8,009 nucleotides of DNA from Bacteroidaceae bacterium (lineage in GTDB: Bacteria; Bacteroidota; Bacteroidia; Bacteroidales; Bacteroidaceae), in NCBI GenBank assembly GCA_016292545.1, contig JAEDIG010000115.1, forward strand, positions 1 to 8,009, written 5' to 3'. The notes under the pieces were generated by a model, which was not told the DNA's origin, made no database searches, and saw only the letters and a program-made list of their open reading frames with translations. The translations under genes and the position numbers were made by a program. Shown piece after piece: positions 1 to 5,924 of this stretch; position 1 is the first letter of the stretch, and the number at the start of each line of letters is the position of its first letter.

Positions 1-62
1 AATCAGTAATATAAAAGCACTGAAAACAGACACTTTTTTGAGCAGATTTTAATACCTATTTT

Positions 63-92
63 GAACGCCCTACCATTCAGGGAAATCCGTTC
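63..92. other. bulged stem-loop in the 3' flank
   Basis: GAACG (63-67) pairs with CGTTC (88-92), and the adjoining CCCT (68-71) pairs with AGGG (79-82) across a 7-base loop. This makes a 9-bp stem with a 5-base bulge (83-87). No T-tract follows directly on either strand, so it is not a classical terminator. It lies just beyond the larger hairpin at 101-135 and may be part of the 3' end of the glycogen-operon transcript. No coding signal is visible in bases 1-100. Confidence 0.35.
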
Positions 93-100
93 GTAACAGA

Positions 101-135
101 AGAGGCGTGCCTTCTTTTGGGGAAAGCACGCCTCT
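101..135. terminator. hairpin terminator downstream of the GH57 gene
   Basis: AGAGGCGTGC (101-110) and GCACGCCTCT (126-135) form a perfect 10-bp stem. After one mismatch, TTC/GAA (112-114 with 122-124) extends it. The GH57 stop codon is about 30 bases away, so the position suits the end of the leftward operon. The clear T-run (ATTTTTG) lies on the plus-strand side, so the element could also, or instead, stop rightward transcripts entering from outside the window. The core GGCGTGCC recurs in the hairpin at 7903-7927. Confidence 0.7.
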
Positions 136-166
136 GGATTTTTGAAACAACCAACACTCTGCTGCG

Positions 167-1663
167 CTACTTAGAAGCCTCCTTCTTGGGAGTTGCAGTC
201 TTCTTGGCAGCAGTTTTCTTTGTGACAGCCTTCTTGGGAGCCTCTGCCTTTGGAGCTGCAGCCTTGGCAGTACGCTTTGCGGGAGCCTTCTTTACCGGGG
301 CTGGTTCTGGAGCGGCCTCCTCGACAGGAGCAGCGGGAGCCGTAGCTGGAGCGGTTTCCTCCTTGGGCTCATATTTTTCCAGACGGGCCTTCAGGCGGGC
401 AACCTCCTTGGTCTTAGCCTCCAAGTCCTTGTCAAGATTAGTAATCTGGGTGTAGAGGCTGTTGAGCTCATCGTTCTCCACATTGTCGGGGAAGAGGTCC
501 TTCACACGCTTCAGGAAATCGCCCAGGATGTTCATATAATTGGTGAAGGCATCGTATGGGCTCTCGTAAATGCCACGATAGGCGTTGCCGTCCTTTGTGG
601 TCATGAAGCGGAAATTGTCGCTAGCCTGCAAGCGGTCCCAATCCTGCTTGATACGGCGGTCGCGGCATGCAAGGATGCGGCCCACGATCTTCTCGTCGTA
701 GAGTTTGTTGAAGGTCTCGCGCTGCATGCAGTTGCCCAGCAAGCTGGATGTGTCGCGTTCCTCGTCGTTCCAGCTGACAGGATGGAGCATCTCAAGCGGT
801 CCTACAGGTTTGTTGGCGGCAATCACCTCGGAAGGAGTGGCAAAACTTATGCCACGCTTCATAGCCTCGGCTGGCAAAGCCTTGATGAAGTCCAGCACAT
901 GGCTTTCGAGAGGCTGATAGAGTCCCAGCGCACTCAGGTCCATATAGATATTGATGACATCCTCTCCTGCCGGCATGTCGGCTATCCAGCCCACATACTT
1001 GTCCGCCATCAGGGGGTATTCGCTCCATGAAGTATTGCTGAAACGCAGGCTGATGTCGTCGCTCAGCTTGTAGTCGCGAAGCAAGAGGGCCAGACGGTTG
1101 TCATGCGCACAACTGTACACATAATGGGGGCTCTTCCATCCAAGGATGTGCTTGGCGCCCTCCACCATGATTCCCTTGAATCCCATCTCGGCCACAGTGG
1201 CACCGATCTCGTCGTTGTAGATGAGCGAGCTGTTGCGCATCACTTTGGGGCTCTTGCCGAAAAGCTGCTTCATGCGCTTGGCCTGACGCTTCACCTCATC
1301 AACGAAACTTTCCGTGCTGCCAAGCGAGGCAAGTCCGTGGCTATAAGGTTCGGCCAGAAATTCCACACAACCCGTTTCGTTGAGTTGCTGCAAGAGGTCG
1401 AGCACATTGGTTGAATATTGCTCAATCAATTCCAAGGCCACACCGCTAATGGAAAGAGCCACCTTGAAATCCTTGCCGTAGGTCTTGGCCATCTCAAGCA
1501 TGGTCTGGAGGCTGGGAATGAAACTGCGTTCAGCCACTTCGACGGTTGCGCGCTCGTTTTCGTAATCGTCGTAGTAATAATGATCCGTGCCAATATCAAA
1601 GAAACGATAGCGCTTCAGATGGTTGGGCATGTGGATCTCGAAATACATACAAATCGTTTTCAT
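167..1663 (-). CDS. GH57 alpha-amylase-like protein with coiled coil and basic tail
   Basis: Last gene of the glycogen operon, 498 residues. Residues 1 to about 385 match the GH57 (beta/alpha)7-type fold. The motif-1 equivalent is EIHMP (9-13), normally HQP; the second is VEFLAEPYSHG (100-110); the third is RNSSLIYND (143-151); the fourth is YMDLSALG (240-247). In active members as I recall them, motif 3 reads RNTEL with Glu as nucleophile, and motif 4 reads MDYETFGEH with Asp as acid. Here the Glu position is Ser146 while Asp242 is kept, so ordinary hydrolysis is doubtful. Residues 400-431 form an ideal heptad coiled coil. Residues 432-457 are Ala/Pro/Glu-rich, and 458-498 are Lys/Ala-rich with 15 basic and 2 acidic residues. 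There is no signal peptide, so it is probably cytoplasmic. The start follows a weak GAAG about 10-13 bases upstream. It lies 53 bases after the glycosyltransferase. Databases would probably call it alpha-amylase; a glucan-binding or regulatory protein is a real alternative. Confidence 0.9.
   Translation of the reverse strand: MKTICMYFEIHMPNHLKRYRFFDIGTDHYYYDDYENERATVEVAERSFIPSLQTMLEMAKTYGKDFKVALSISGVALELIEQYSTNVLDLLQQLNETGCVEFLAEPYSHGLASLGSTESFVDEVKRQAKRMKQLFGKSPKVMRNSSLIYNDEIGATVAEMGFKGIMVEGAKHILGWKSPHYVYSCAHDNRLALLLRDYKLSDDISLRFSNTSWSEYPLMADKYVGWIADMPAGEDVINIYMDLSALGLYQPLESHVLDFIKALPAEAMKRGISFATPSEVIAANKPVGPLEMLHPVSWNDEERDTSSLLGNCMQRETFNKLYDEKIVGRILACRDRRIKQDWDRLQASDNFRFMTTKDGNAYRGIYESPYDAFTNYMNILGDFLKRVKDLFPDNVENDELNSLYTQITNLDKDLEAKTKEVARLKARLEKYEPKEETAPATAPAAPVEEAAPEPAPVKKAPAKRTAKAAAPKAEAPKKAVTKKTAAKKTATPKKEASK
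170..373 (-). repeat. low-complexity Lys/Ala/Pro coding repeat (GH57 tail)
   Basis: This stretch encodes residues 431-498 of the GH57 protein. It holds short degenerate repeats that encode KKA, KKT and APK units; the plus-strand string CTTCTTGG recurs three times between 182 and 237. Such tracts change length easily by slippage, so tail length probably varies between strains. The reading frame stays open to a normal stop. Confidence 0.7.
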
Positions 1664-1716
1664 ATCGTATTATCTTCTTTATTTACATGTTATACTTGAT
1701 ACGTTATACTTTTTCT

Positions 1717-3006
1717 TCAAGCCCGATAGTCGTTTACGTCGAACCATCCACGGCCCACCAACTGGTCGTAGCAACTGCGGATGCGCAAGCCCACCTTCTC
1801 CCAGGTAATCTGGTCGACCTCCTTGAGGCCTTCCTCGCTGAGATACTTGTAGAGGGCATCATGGGTGCAGATGCTGTAGATGGCATCGGCCATTGCATCG
1901 ATGTCCCAATAGTCAACCTTGATTACATTGGTGAGGATTTCTCCACAGCCGCTCTGCTTGCTAATGATGCTGGGGCAGCCACACTGCATGGCCTCGAGCG
2001 GTGCAATACCAAAGGGTTCACTCACACTGGGCATCACGAACACATCGGAATTCTTGTAGCACTCATACACCTGGCGTCCACGCTGGAAACCGGGGAAATG
2101 ACAACGATCTGCAATGCCGTATGTGGCGGCCAGTTCTATCATGGCCTGCATCATATCGCCACTTCCTGCAAAACAGAAGCGGATATTGCGGCTACGATCG
2201 AGCACGCGCTTGGCAGCTTCGATGAAGTATTCCGGCCCCTTCTGCATTGTTATACGGCCAAGGAAGGTGACCACCTTCTCGTCGGGTTTCTTGTTGGGGA
2301 CAATGGAGCGGATTTCCTCGCTGAGCGGATACACGGCATTGTGCATGGCCACACACTTGCGGGGGTCCTGATGGTACTGATGGATGACAGTCTGCCTGGT
2401 GAGCTCGCTCACACACATGATGCAGTCGGCATGGTCCATTCCGTTCTTCTCGATGCTATACACCGTGGGGTTGACCTTGCCACGGCTGCGGTCGAAGTCG
2501 GTGGCATGCACATGAATGCACAAGGGCTTGCCACTGACCATTTTGGCATGCACACCGGCCGGATAAGTGAGCCAGTCGTGGGCATGGATGAGGTCGAAAT
2601 CCTCGCTGCGGGCCAGCACACCGGCAATGATGCTGAAATTGTTTATCTCATCGTGCAGGTTTCCGGGATAGCCCCCGGCAAAGCCCATGCAACCGAGGTC
2701 GTCCAGCCCCTGCATGTAGTTGAAGTCGGCATAGATGTGGTTGCGGAACCTGTAGTAATCATCGGCGGTGTGCCCCACCAGCCGGCTGCACAGGTTGTCG
2801 TAGTTGGGTTCTCTCCAGGCAATAGGCACCTGGCTCATATTTATTATCTTCAGGAAGTTTTCCTCTTCGCCCGTGGGACGAGGCATGCAGAAGGTAGTCT
2901 GCACATCGCCTTGCAGGCTCAGACCCTTGGTGATGCCATAAGAAGCCACGGCCAAGCCGCCATAAATCTTAGGAGGGAACTCCCATCCGAACATTAACAC
3001 TTTCAT
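1717..3006 (-). CDS. GT4-family glycosyltransferase, putative glycogen synthase
   Basis: A GT-B fold glycosyltransferase of 429 residues, near the usual length for GT4. The N-terminal domain opens with a beta strand and a nucleotide-sugar loop, FGWEFPPKIYGGL (6-18); its Lys13 and GGL resemble the KxGGL of starch/glycogen synthases. HAHDW is at 141-145. The C-terminal domain has GRITMQKG (250-257) for donor phosphate binding and the E-x7-E signature from Glu330 to Glu338 (SEPFGIAPLEAM). It probably adds glucose from UDP- or ADP-glucose to alpha-1,4-glucan in the cytoplasm. The donor cannot be read from the sequence. The setting between a debranching enzyme and a GH57 protein supports glycogen. 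It starts 18 bases after the debranching gene and has an unusually strong AGGAGGA ribosome binding site. A general GT4 enzyme for another sugar is the alternative. Confidence 0.92.
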   Translation of the reverse strand: MKVLMFGWEFPPKIYGGLAVASYGITKGLSLQGDVQTTFCMPRPTGEEENFLKIINMSQVPIAWREPNYDNLCSRLVGHTADDYYRFRNHIYADFNYMQGLDDLGCMGFAGGYPGNLHDEINNFSIIAGVLARSEDFDLIHAHDWLTYPAGVHAKMVSGKPLCIHVHATDFDRSRGKVNPTVYSIEKNGMDHADCIMCVSELTRQTVIHQYHQDPRKCVAMHNAVYPLSEEIRSIVPNKKPDEKVVTFLGRITMQKGPEYFIEAAKRVLDRSRNIRFCFAGSGDMMQAMIELAATYGIADRCHFPGFQRGRQVYECYKNSDVFVMPSVSEPFGIAPLEAMQCGCPSIISKQSGCGEILTNVIKVDYWDIDAMADAIYSICTHDALYKYLSEEGLKEVDQITWEKVGLRIRSCYDQLVGRGWFDVNDYRA

Positions 3007-3011
3007 ATCGT

Positions 3012-3018
3012 TCCTCCT
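3012..3018 (-). promoter_or_regulatory. strong Shine-Dalgarno site for the glycosyltransferase
   Basis: On the minus strand AGGAGGA lies 5 bases before the ATG at 3006. It fixes that start and sits entirely in the 18-base gap after the debranching gene. No other start in the window has a comparable site; the others have none or only a weak GA-rich stretch, as is usual in Bacteroidetes. Confidence 0.85.
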
Positions 3019-3024
3019 GTAAGT

Positions 3025-4968
3025 TTAATATTCATTATATTTATCCAAAAGCTTGACCACTCTCATGATTTCGGCCACGTTCATGGCAAAACTGATGGCA
3101 CCGCGTCCGTGGAATGGCGGATTGCCGTCGAAGAGCTCGGGCAGCGTGCCGATGCAATGATAGAAGAGTTCCTCCTCGTAGCCCACGAGCAGACGGTCCA
3201 CATAGCTGAGGCGACTCATCTTGTACACCTTCAGGCAGGCCTCCATGTAGAAGCCATGGAGCCACGGCCATGCCGTTCCCTGATGGTAGGCGTAGTCGCG
3301 CTGGATCTGGGGACCCACATACATGGGATTGTATCCCTTGCTCTTGGGGCTGAGGGAGCGGAGGCCCTTGGGGGTGCTCAACTCACGCGTACAGTAGTCG
3401 AGCACGCTCTTCTGCTGTTTCTTGTCGAGAGGGGAATAATCGAGTGCAACCGCAAAAATCATATTGGGGCGCACGTCATAATTGCGATAGCCATCCACAC
3501 AATAGTCGCAGAGGTAGCCGAACTCGTTATAGAACATGTCCACGAAACTGTGGGCCACACGAGCGGCCATTTCCTCCGTTTCCTTCACGCCCTTGGCATC
3601 ATTGCGTGCCAGAGAGATGGCAGAAAGGAACTTGAGCGCATTGTACCACAGGGCATTGAACTCCACGATGTAGCCTGTACGGGGCACGATGGGACGTCCG
3701 TTGGCCGTGCTGTTCATCCACGTAATGGCCTTGTCGTGGCCTTCCGACCAAACCAAGGCGTTCTCGTGAACCTGCAGGTTGGGGTGCTTGCCCTGCATCA
3801 GCCATTGCATGATGTCGGTGACAAGATTGCCATAGCGCTCCACACACTTCTCCATCGACTCGAAGTTGGCATATTGCTGAATACACCAAATCGCCCACAG
3901 CAGCACGTCGGGATGCTCGATTTCCTTGACGCTCACCGTCAGGGGTTCTCCATCCATAAACGAGCGGATGGCCTTCTCGGCCGTTTCCATCACATCCTCG
4001 AACTTCTGCTGTTCGTTGTTCACCAGCGTGAGGCCAGGAAGCGAAATGAACATGTCGCGTGCTCGACACTTGAACCATGGATAGCCGGCCAGCACATAGT
4101 CCTCATGATTGCGATGGACGATAAACTGGTGGGCACTGTTCACCAATGTGTTGTAGAAGTTGTCACGCGGAGTGCGCACGTTCAGCTCAAACTCAGCCAC
4201 TTCCTCCATCTTGCTGGTGTCGGCCTCGGAGAGTCCGGCAGTGAAGACCACACTCTCTCCCTTGACCATCTGGAACTCAAAATATCCGGGCACATACAGG
4301 TCTTCATGGCTGGCATAGCCACGCTCCTGCTCCTTGGGGTATTCGAGTCCGCGATACCAGTCAGGACGGAACACAAATTCATTGGGTTTGTTCACTTGCA
4401 TGTAGAGTTCCGGATAGCCTGGGTACATGCTGGTCTTGATGCCGCCCTCCACTGGTTCATACGAACGGTTGGCCCCAAAGTTCTCATGCGTGAACTCCCT
4501 CACGCTGCGGAAGGCAAGGAAGGGCTGCAGCCTTAGTGTAGTTTCGGAATGTGCATCAAGCAACGTGTAGCGAATGATAATCCGATCCTCGAAATGCTGG
4601 AACATCATTTCTCGCTTTAGAACAACTCCGCCCACTCGATAGATAGTGGTGGGCACCTGCAGGGAGTCGAACTCCCTGATGTACTTGTGACCACGGGGGC
4701 TGAAATTGTCGCCCTGATACTTGTGCAAACCCAGATTGAACTCAGCTCCATGCTGCACAACCGTAGCATCGAGCGAGGAGAGCAGCACATGGTTCTCGTC
4801 GTCGAGACTAGGAATGGGCACAACCAGCAGTCCGTGATACTTGCGTGTGTTGCAGTCCACGAGTGTCGTACAGGAATATGCGCCTGAACGGTTGGAGCGG
4901 AGCACCTCTTTCTGAAGAGAATCGCTCAAGTTGGTCATCAGTGTTTTGTCAAATCTCAAATAGCTCAT
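3025..4968 (-). CDS. glycogen debranching enzyme (amylo-alpha-1,6-glucosidase family)
   Basis: First gene of the operon, 647 residues, the usual length of bacterial GDE proteins. The N-terminal GDE_N beta domain (about 15-245) carries SNRSGAYSCTTL...NTRKYHGLL (25-48). The C-terminal (alpha/alpha)6 GDE_C domain (about 275-640) carries AGYPWFKCRARD (294-305), TWMNS (416-420), PRTGYIVEFNALWYNAL (429-445), YHQGTAWPWLHG (561-572) and ELFDGNPP (611-618). The family removes alpha-1,6-linked glucose stubs at glycogen branch points. In other members I recall WGRD, TWMDA and QAWSVAE where this protein has RARD, TWMNS and FAMNVAE. The Asp of TWMD is thought to be catalytic, so Asn419 raises a question about activity, unless this is a subfamily trait with a different catalytic residue. 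No signal peptide, so cytoplasmic. The ATG at 4968 has no visible Shine-Dalgarno site and lies about 40 bases after a TATCTTTG box. Confidence 0.93.
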   Translation of the reverse strand: MSYLRFDKTLMTNLSDSLQKEVLRSNRSGAYSCTTLVDCNTRKYHGLLVVPIPSLDDENHVLLSSLDATVVQHGAEFNLGLHKYQGDNFSPRGHKYIREFDSLQVPTTIYRVGGVVLKREMMFQHFEDRIIIRYTLLDAHSETTLRLQPFLAFRSVREFTHENFGANRSYEPVEGGIKTSMYPGYPELYMQVNKPNEFVFRPDWYRGLEYPKEQERGYASHEDLYVPGYFEFQMVKGESVVFTAGLSEADTSKMEEVAEFELNVRTPRDNFYNTLVNSAHQFIVHRNHEDYVLAGYPWFKCRARDMFISLPGLTLVNNEQQKFEDVMETAEKAIRSFMDGEPLTVSVKEIEHPDVLLWAIWCIQQYANFESMEKCVERYGNLVTDIMQWLMQGKHPNLQVHENALVWSEGHDKAITWMNSTANGRPIVPRTGYIVEFNALWYNALKFLSAISLARNDAKGVKETEEMAARVAHSFVDMFYNEFGYLCDYCVDGYRNYDVRPNMIFAVALDYSPLDKKQQKSVLDYCTRELSTPKGLRSLSPKSKGYNPMYVGPQIQRDYAYHQGTAWPWLHGFYMEACLKVYKMSRLSYVDRLLVGYEEELFYHCIGTLPELFDGNPPFHGRGAISFAMNVAEIMRVVKLLDKYNEY

Positions 4969-5010
4969 ATTTACACTGTGCTTTTAATGGTTTTTCTTGT
5001 TTCATGTCTT

Positions 5011-5040
5011 CAAAGATACAGTATTTTTTCATAGTGGAAA
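5011..5040 (-). promoter_or_regulatory. Bacteroidetes-type promoter of the glycogen operon
   Basis: On the minus strand TATCTTTG (5018-5011) matches the -7 consensus TAnnTTTG exactly. A weak -33 candidate, TTTC (5040-5037), lies 18 bases upstream. Transcription would start near 5005, giving a leader of about 38 bases before the debranching ATG. No other good box is seen for this operon, and the short gaps downstream suggest that the three genes share this promoter. Confidence 0.6.
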
Positions 5041-5110
5041 AGAAAATGCATGATTTTTTTTCATTACACGTCTTTTTTGCACTCAAATGACATGATTTTG
5101 GAACAAAAAT

Positions 5111-5142
5111 CTTGCGAAATTCTGTAGAAAGCAGTAATTTTG
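5111..5142 (+). promoter_or_regulatory. Bacteroidetes-type promoter of the Crp/Fnr gene
   Basis: TAATTTTG (5135-5142) matches the TAnnTTTG consensus exactly, and CTTG (5111-5114) is a one-mismatch -33 box with a 20-base spacer. Transcription would begin around 5146, giving a leader of about 32 bases. The inverted repeat at 5114-5143 covers the spacer and the -7 box. Confidence 0.65.
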
Positions 5143-5143
5143 C
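5114..5143. promoter_or_regulatory. imperfect inverted repeat over the promoter, candidate operator
   Basis: GCGAAATTCTG (5114-5124) is mirrored by CAGTAATTTTGC (5132-5143), with one mismatch and one extra base, around a 7-base centre. A dimeric Crp/Fnr-type protein binds such two-fold sites. Placement between the -33 and -7 boxes would favour repression, perhaps autoregulation by the gene it precedes. The link to that protein is inference. Confidence 0.35.
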
Positions 5144-5177
5144 ACCCAATTTCAAGAATTTTCATTAGTTTAGATGA

Positions 5178-5879
5178 ATGGGTAAAAAGGACAACGTCAC
5201 AGACGAGGTGTTTGGCAAGATGTGTGCACTCTTCGACAAGCTCACAGAGGAGCAATACCGGAGCACTATGGAAAGGGTTTCCGTGAAGCATTACAAGAAA
5301 GGAGAAACCATCTACTCATGTGGAGAGATGCCACAATACATGTACTGTCTGCTGGAAGGGAAAGTGAAGATCTACAAGAACGGAGTGGGCAACCGGTGCC
5401 AGATTGTCCGTGTGGTGAAGCCTGTAGAATATTTTGGATACAGGGCATACTTTGCCAATGGAAAGTATGTGACCGCAGCTGAGACACTCGAACCCTCCCA
5501 TCTGGCCATGATACCCCTCACCACCATCAAGAGTCTCATCCAGTCGAACGCGGACCTAGGATGGTTCTTCATCCAGCAACTGTGTGAAGAACTGGGCAGG
5601 AGCGACCAGCGGACGGTGAATCTTACGCAGAAACACATCAGAGGCCGGCTGGCTGAAACGCTGCTCTCGCTGAAAGAGCGATACGGACTGGAAGCGGACG
5701 GATACACACTGAGCATCTATCTGAGCCGAGAAGACCTGGCCAACCTGAGCAACATGACCACAAGCAACGCCATCCGAACGCTGAGCCTCTTCGCCACCGA
5801 TGGAATCATTGCCGTGGACGGGCGCAAGATAAAAATTATCAGTGAAGAAAAACTCATGCACATTTCCAGACTAGGATAA
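5178..5879 (+). CDS. Crp/Fnr-family transcriptional regulator
   Basis: A 233-residue DNA-binding regulator, divergent from the glycogen operon. Residues about 18-120 form the cyclic-nucleotide-binding-like beta barrel (GETIYSCGEMPQYMYCLLEGKVKIYKNG, 42-69, with characteristic glycines). A dimerisation helix spans about 122-165, and the C-terminal winged helix follows (YLSREDLANLSNMTTSNAIRTL, 181-202, then a wing ending near 222). The phosphate-binding cassette of E. coli Crp (FGE...RxA) is replaced by FGYRAYFANGKYVTAAE (86-102), so cAMP binding is unlikely. Its five cysteines (16, 48, 57, 74, 136) do not show the Fnr iron-sulfur pattern. The ligand is unknown. The start at 5178 gives the full domain. 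Another ATG four bases upstream, out of frame, reads only three codons before a stop. It is a plausible regulator of the operon and of itself. Confidence 0.93.
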   Translation: MGKKDNVTDEVFGKMCALFDKLTEEQYRSTMERVSVKHYKKGETIYSCGEMPQYMYCLLEGKVKIYKNGVGNRCQIVRVVKPVEYFGYRAYFANGKYVTAAETLEPSHLAMIPLTTIKSLIQSNADLGWFFIQQLCEELGRSDQRTVNLTQKHIRGRLAETLLSLKERYGLEADGYTLSIYLSREDLANLSNMTTSNAIRTLSLFATDGIIAVDGRKIKIISEEKLMHISRLG

Positions 5880-5924
5880 CACCGGAAAGACGACAGAAGT
5901 GTTGCGTGCAATCCCCCACCCCGG

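Noticed and set aside
117..455. 112-codon plus-strand frame with a hydrophobic Ala/Phe-rich translation resembling a membrane protein
   Set aside because: It is the complement of the Lys/Ala repeat in the GH57 tail. AAG and GCC codons read backwards give Leu/Phe/Gly/Ala, which mimics membrane segments.
1689..1711. 9-base direct repeat GTTATACTT in the gap before the GH57 gene
   Set aside because: It is short and AT-rich, and there is no promoter box or partner element to give it a role.
1546..2997. 483-codon open frame on the plus strand opposite the glycosyltransferase
   Set aside because: The opposite strand encodes a clear GT4 protein with all its motifs. The plus-strand translation is His-rich and matches no family I know; it is a by-product of codon bias.
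3109..4536. 475-codon open frame on the plus strand opposite the debranching enzyme
   Set aside because: It is a mirror of a well-supported gene, has no recognisable domain and no promoter or ribosome binding site.
4949..5005. 18-codon upstream reading frame (MKQEKPLKAQ...) overlapping the debranching start
   Set aside because: It would begin at the predicted transcription start, has no ribosome binding site, and resembles no known leader peptide.
5174..5185. three-codon frame ATG-AAT-GGG-stop overlapping the start of the Crp/Fnr gene
   Set aside because: A start-stop element could dampen translation, but one ATG four bases upstream is easily explained by chance and no supporting signal is present.
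5880..5924. possible terminator between the convergent Crp/Fnr and lipid kinase genes
   Set aside because: Only very short pairings (TTGC/GCAA, CCC/GGG) and no T-run were found; no terminator can be supported here.
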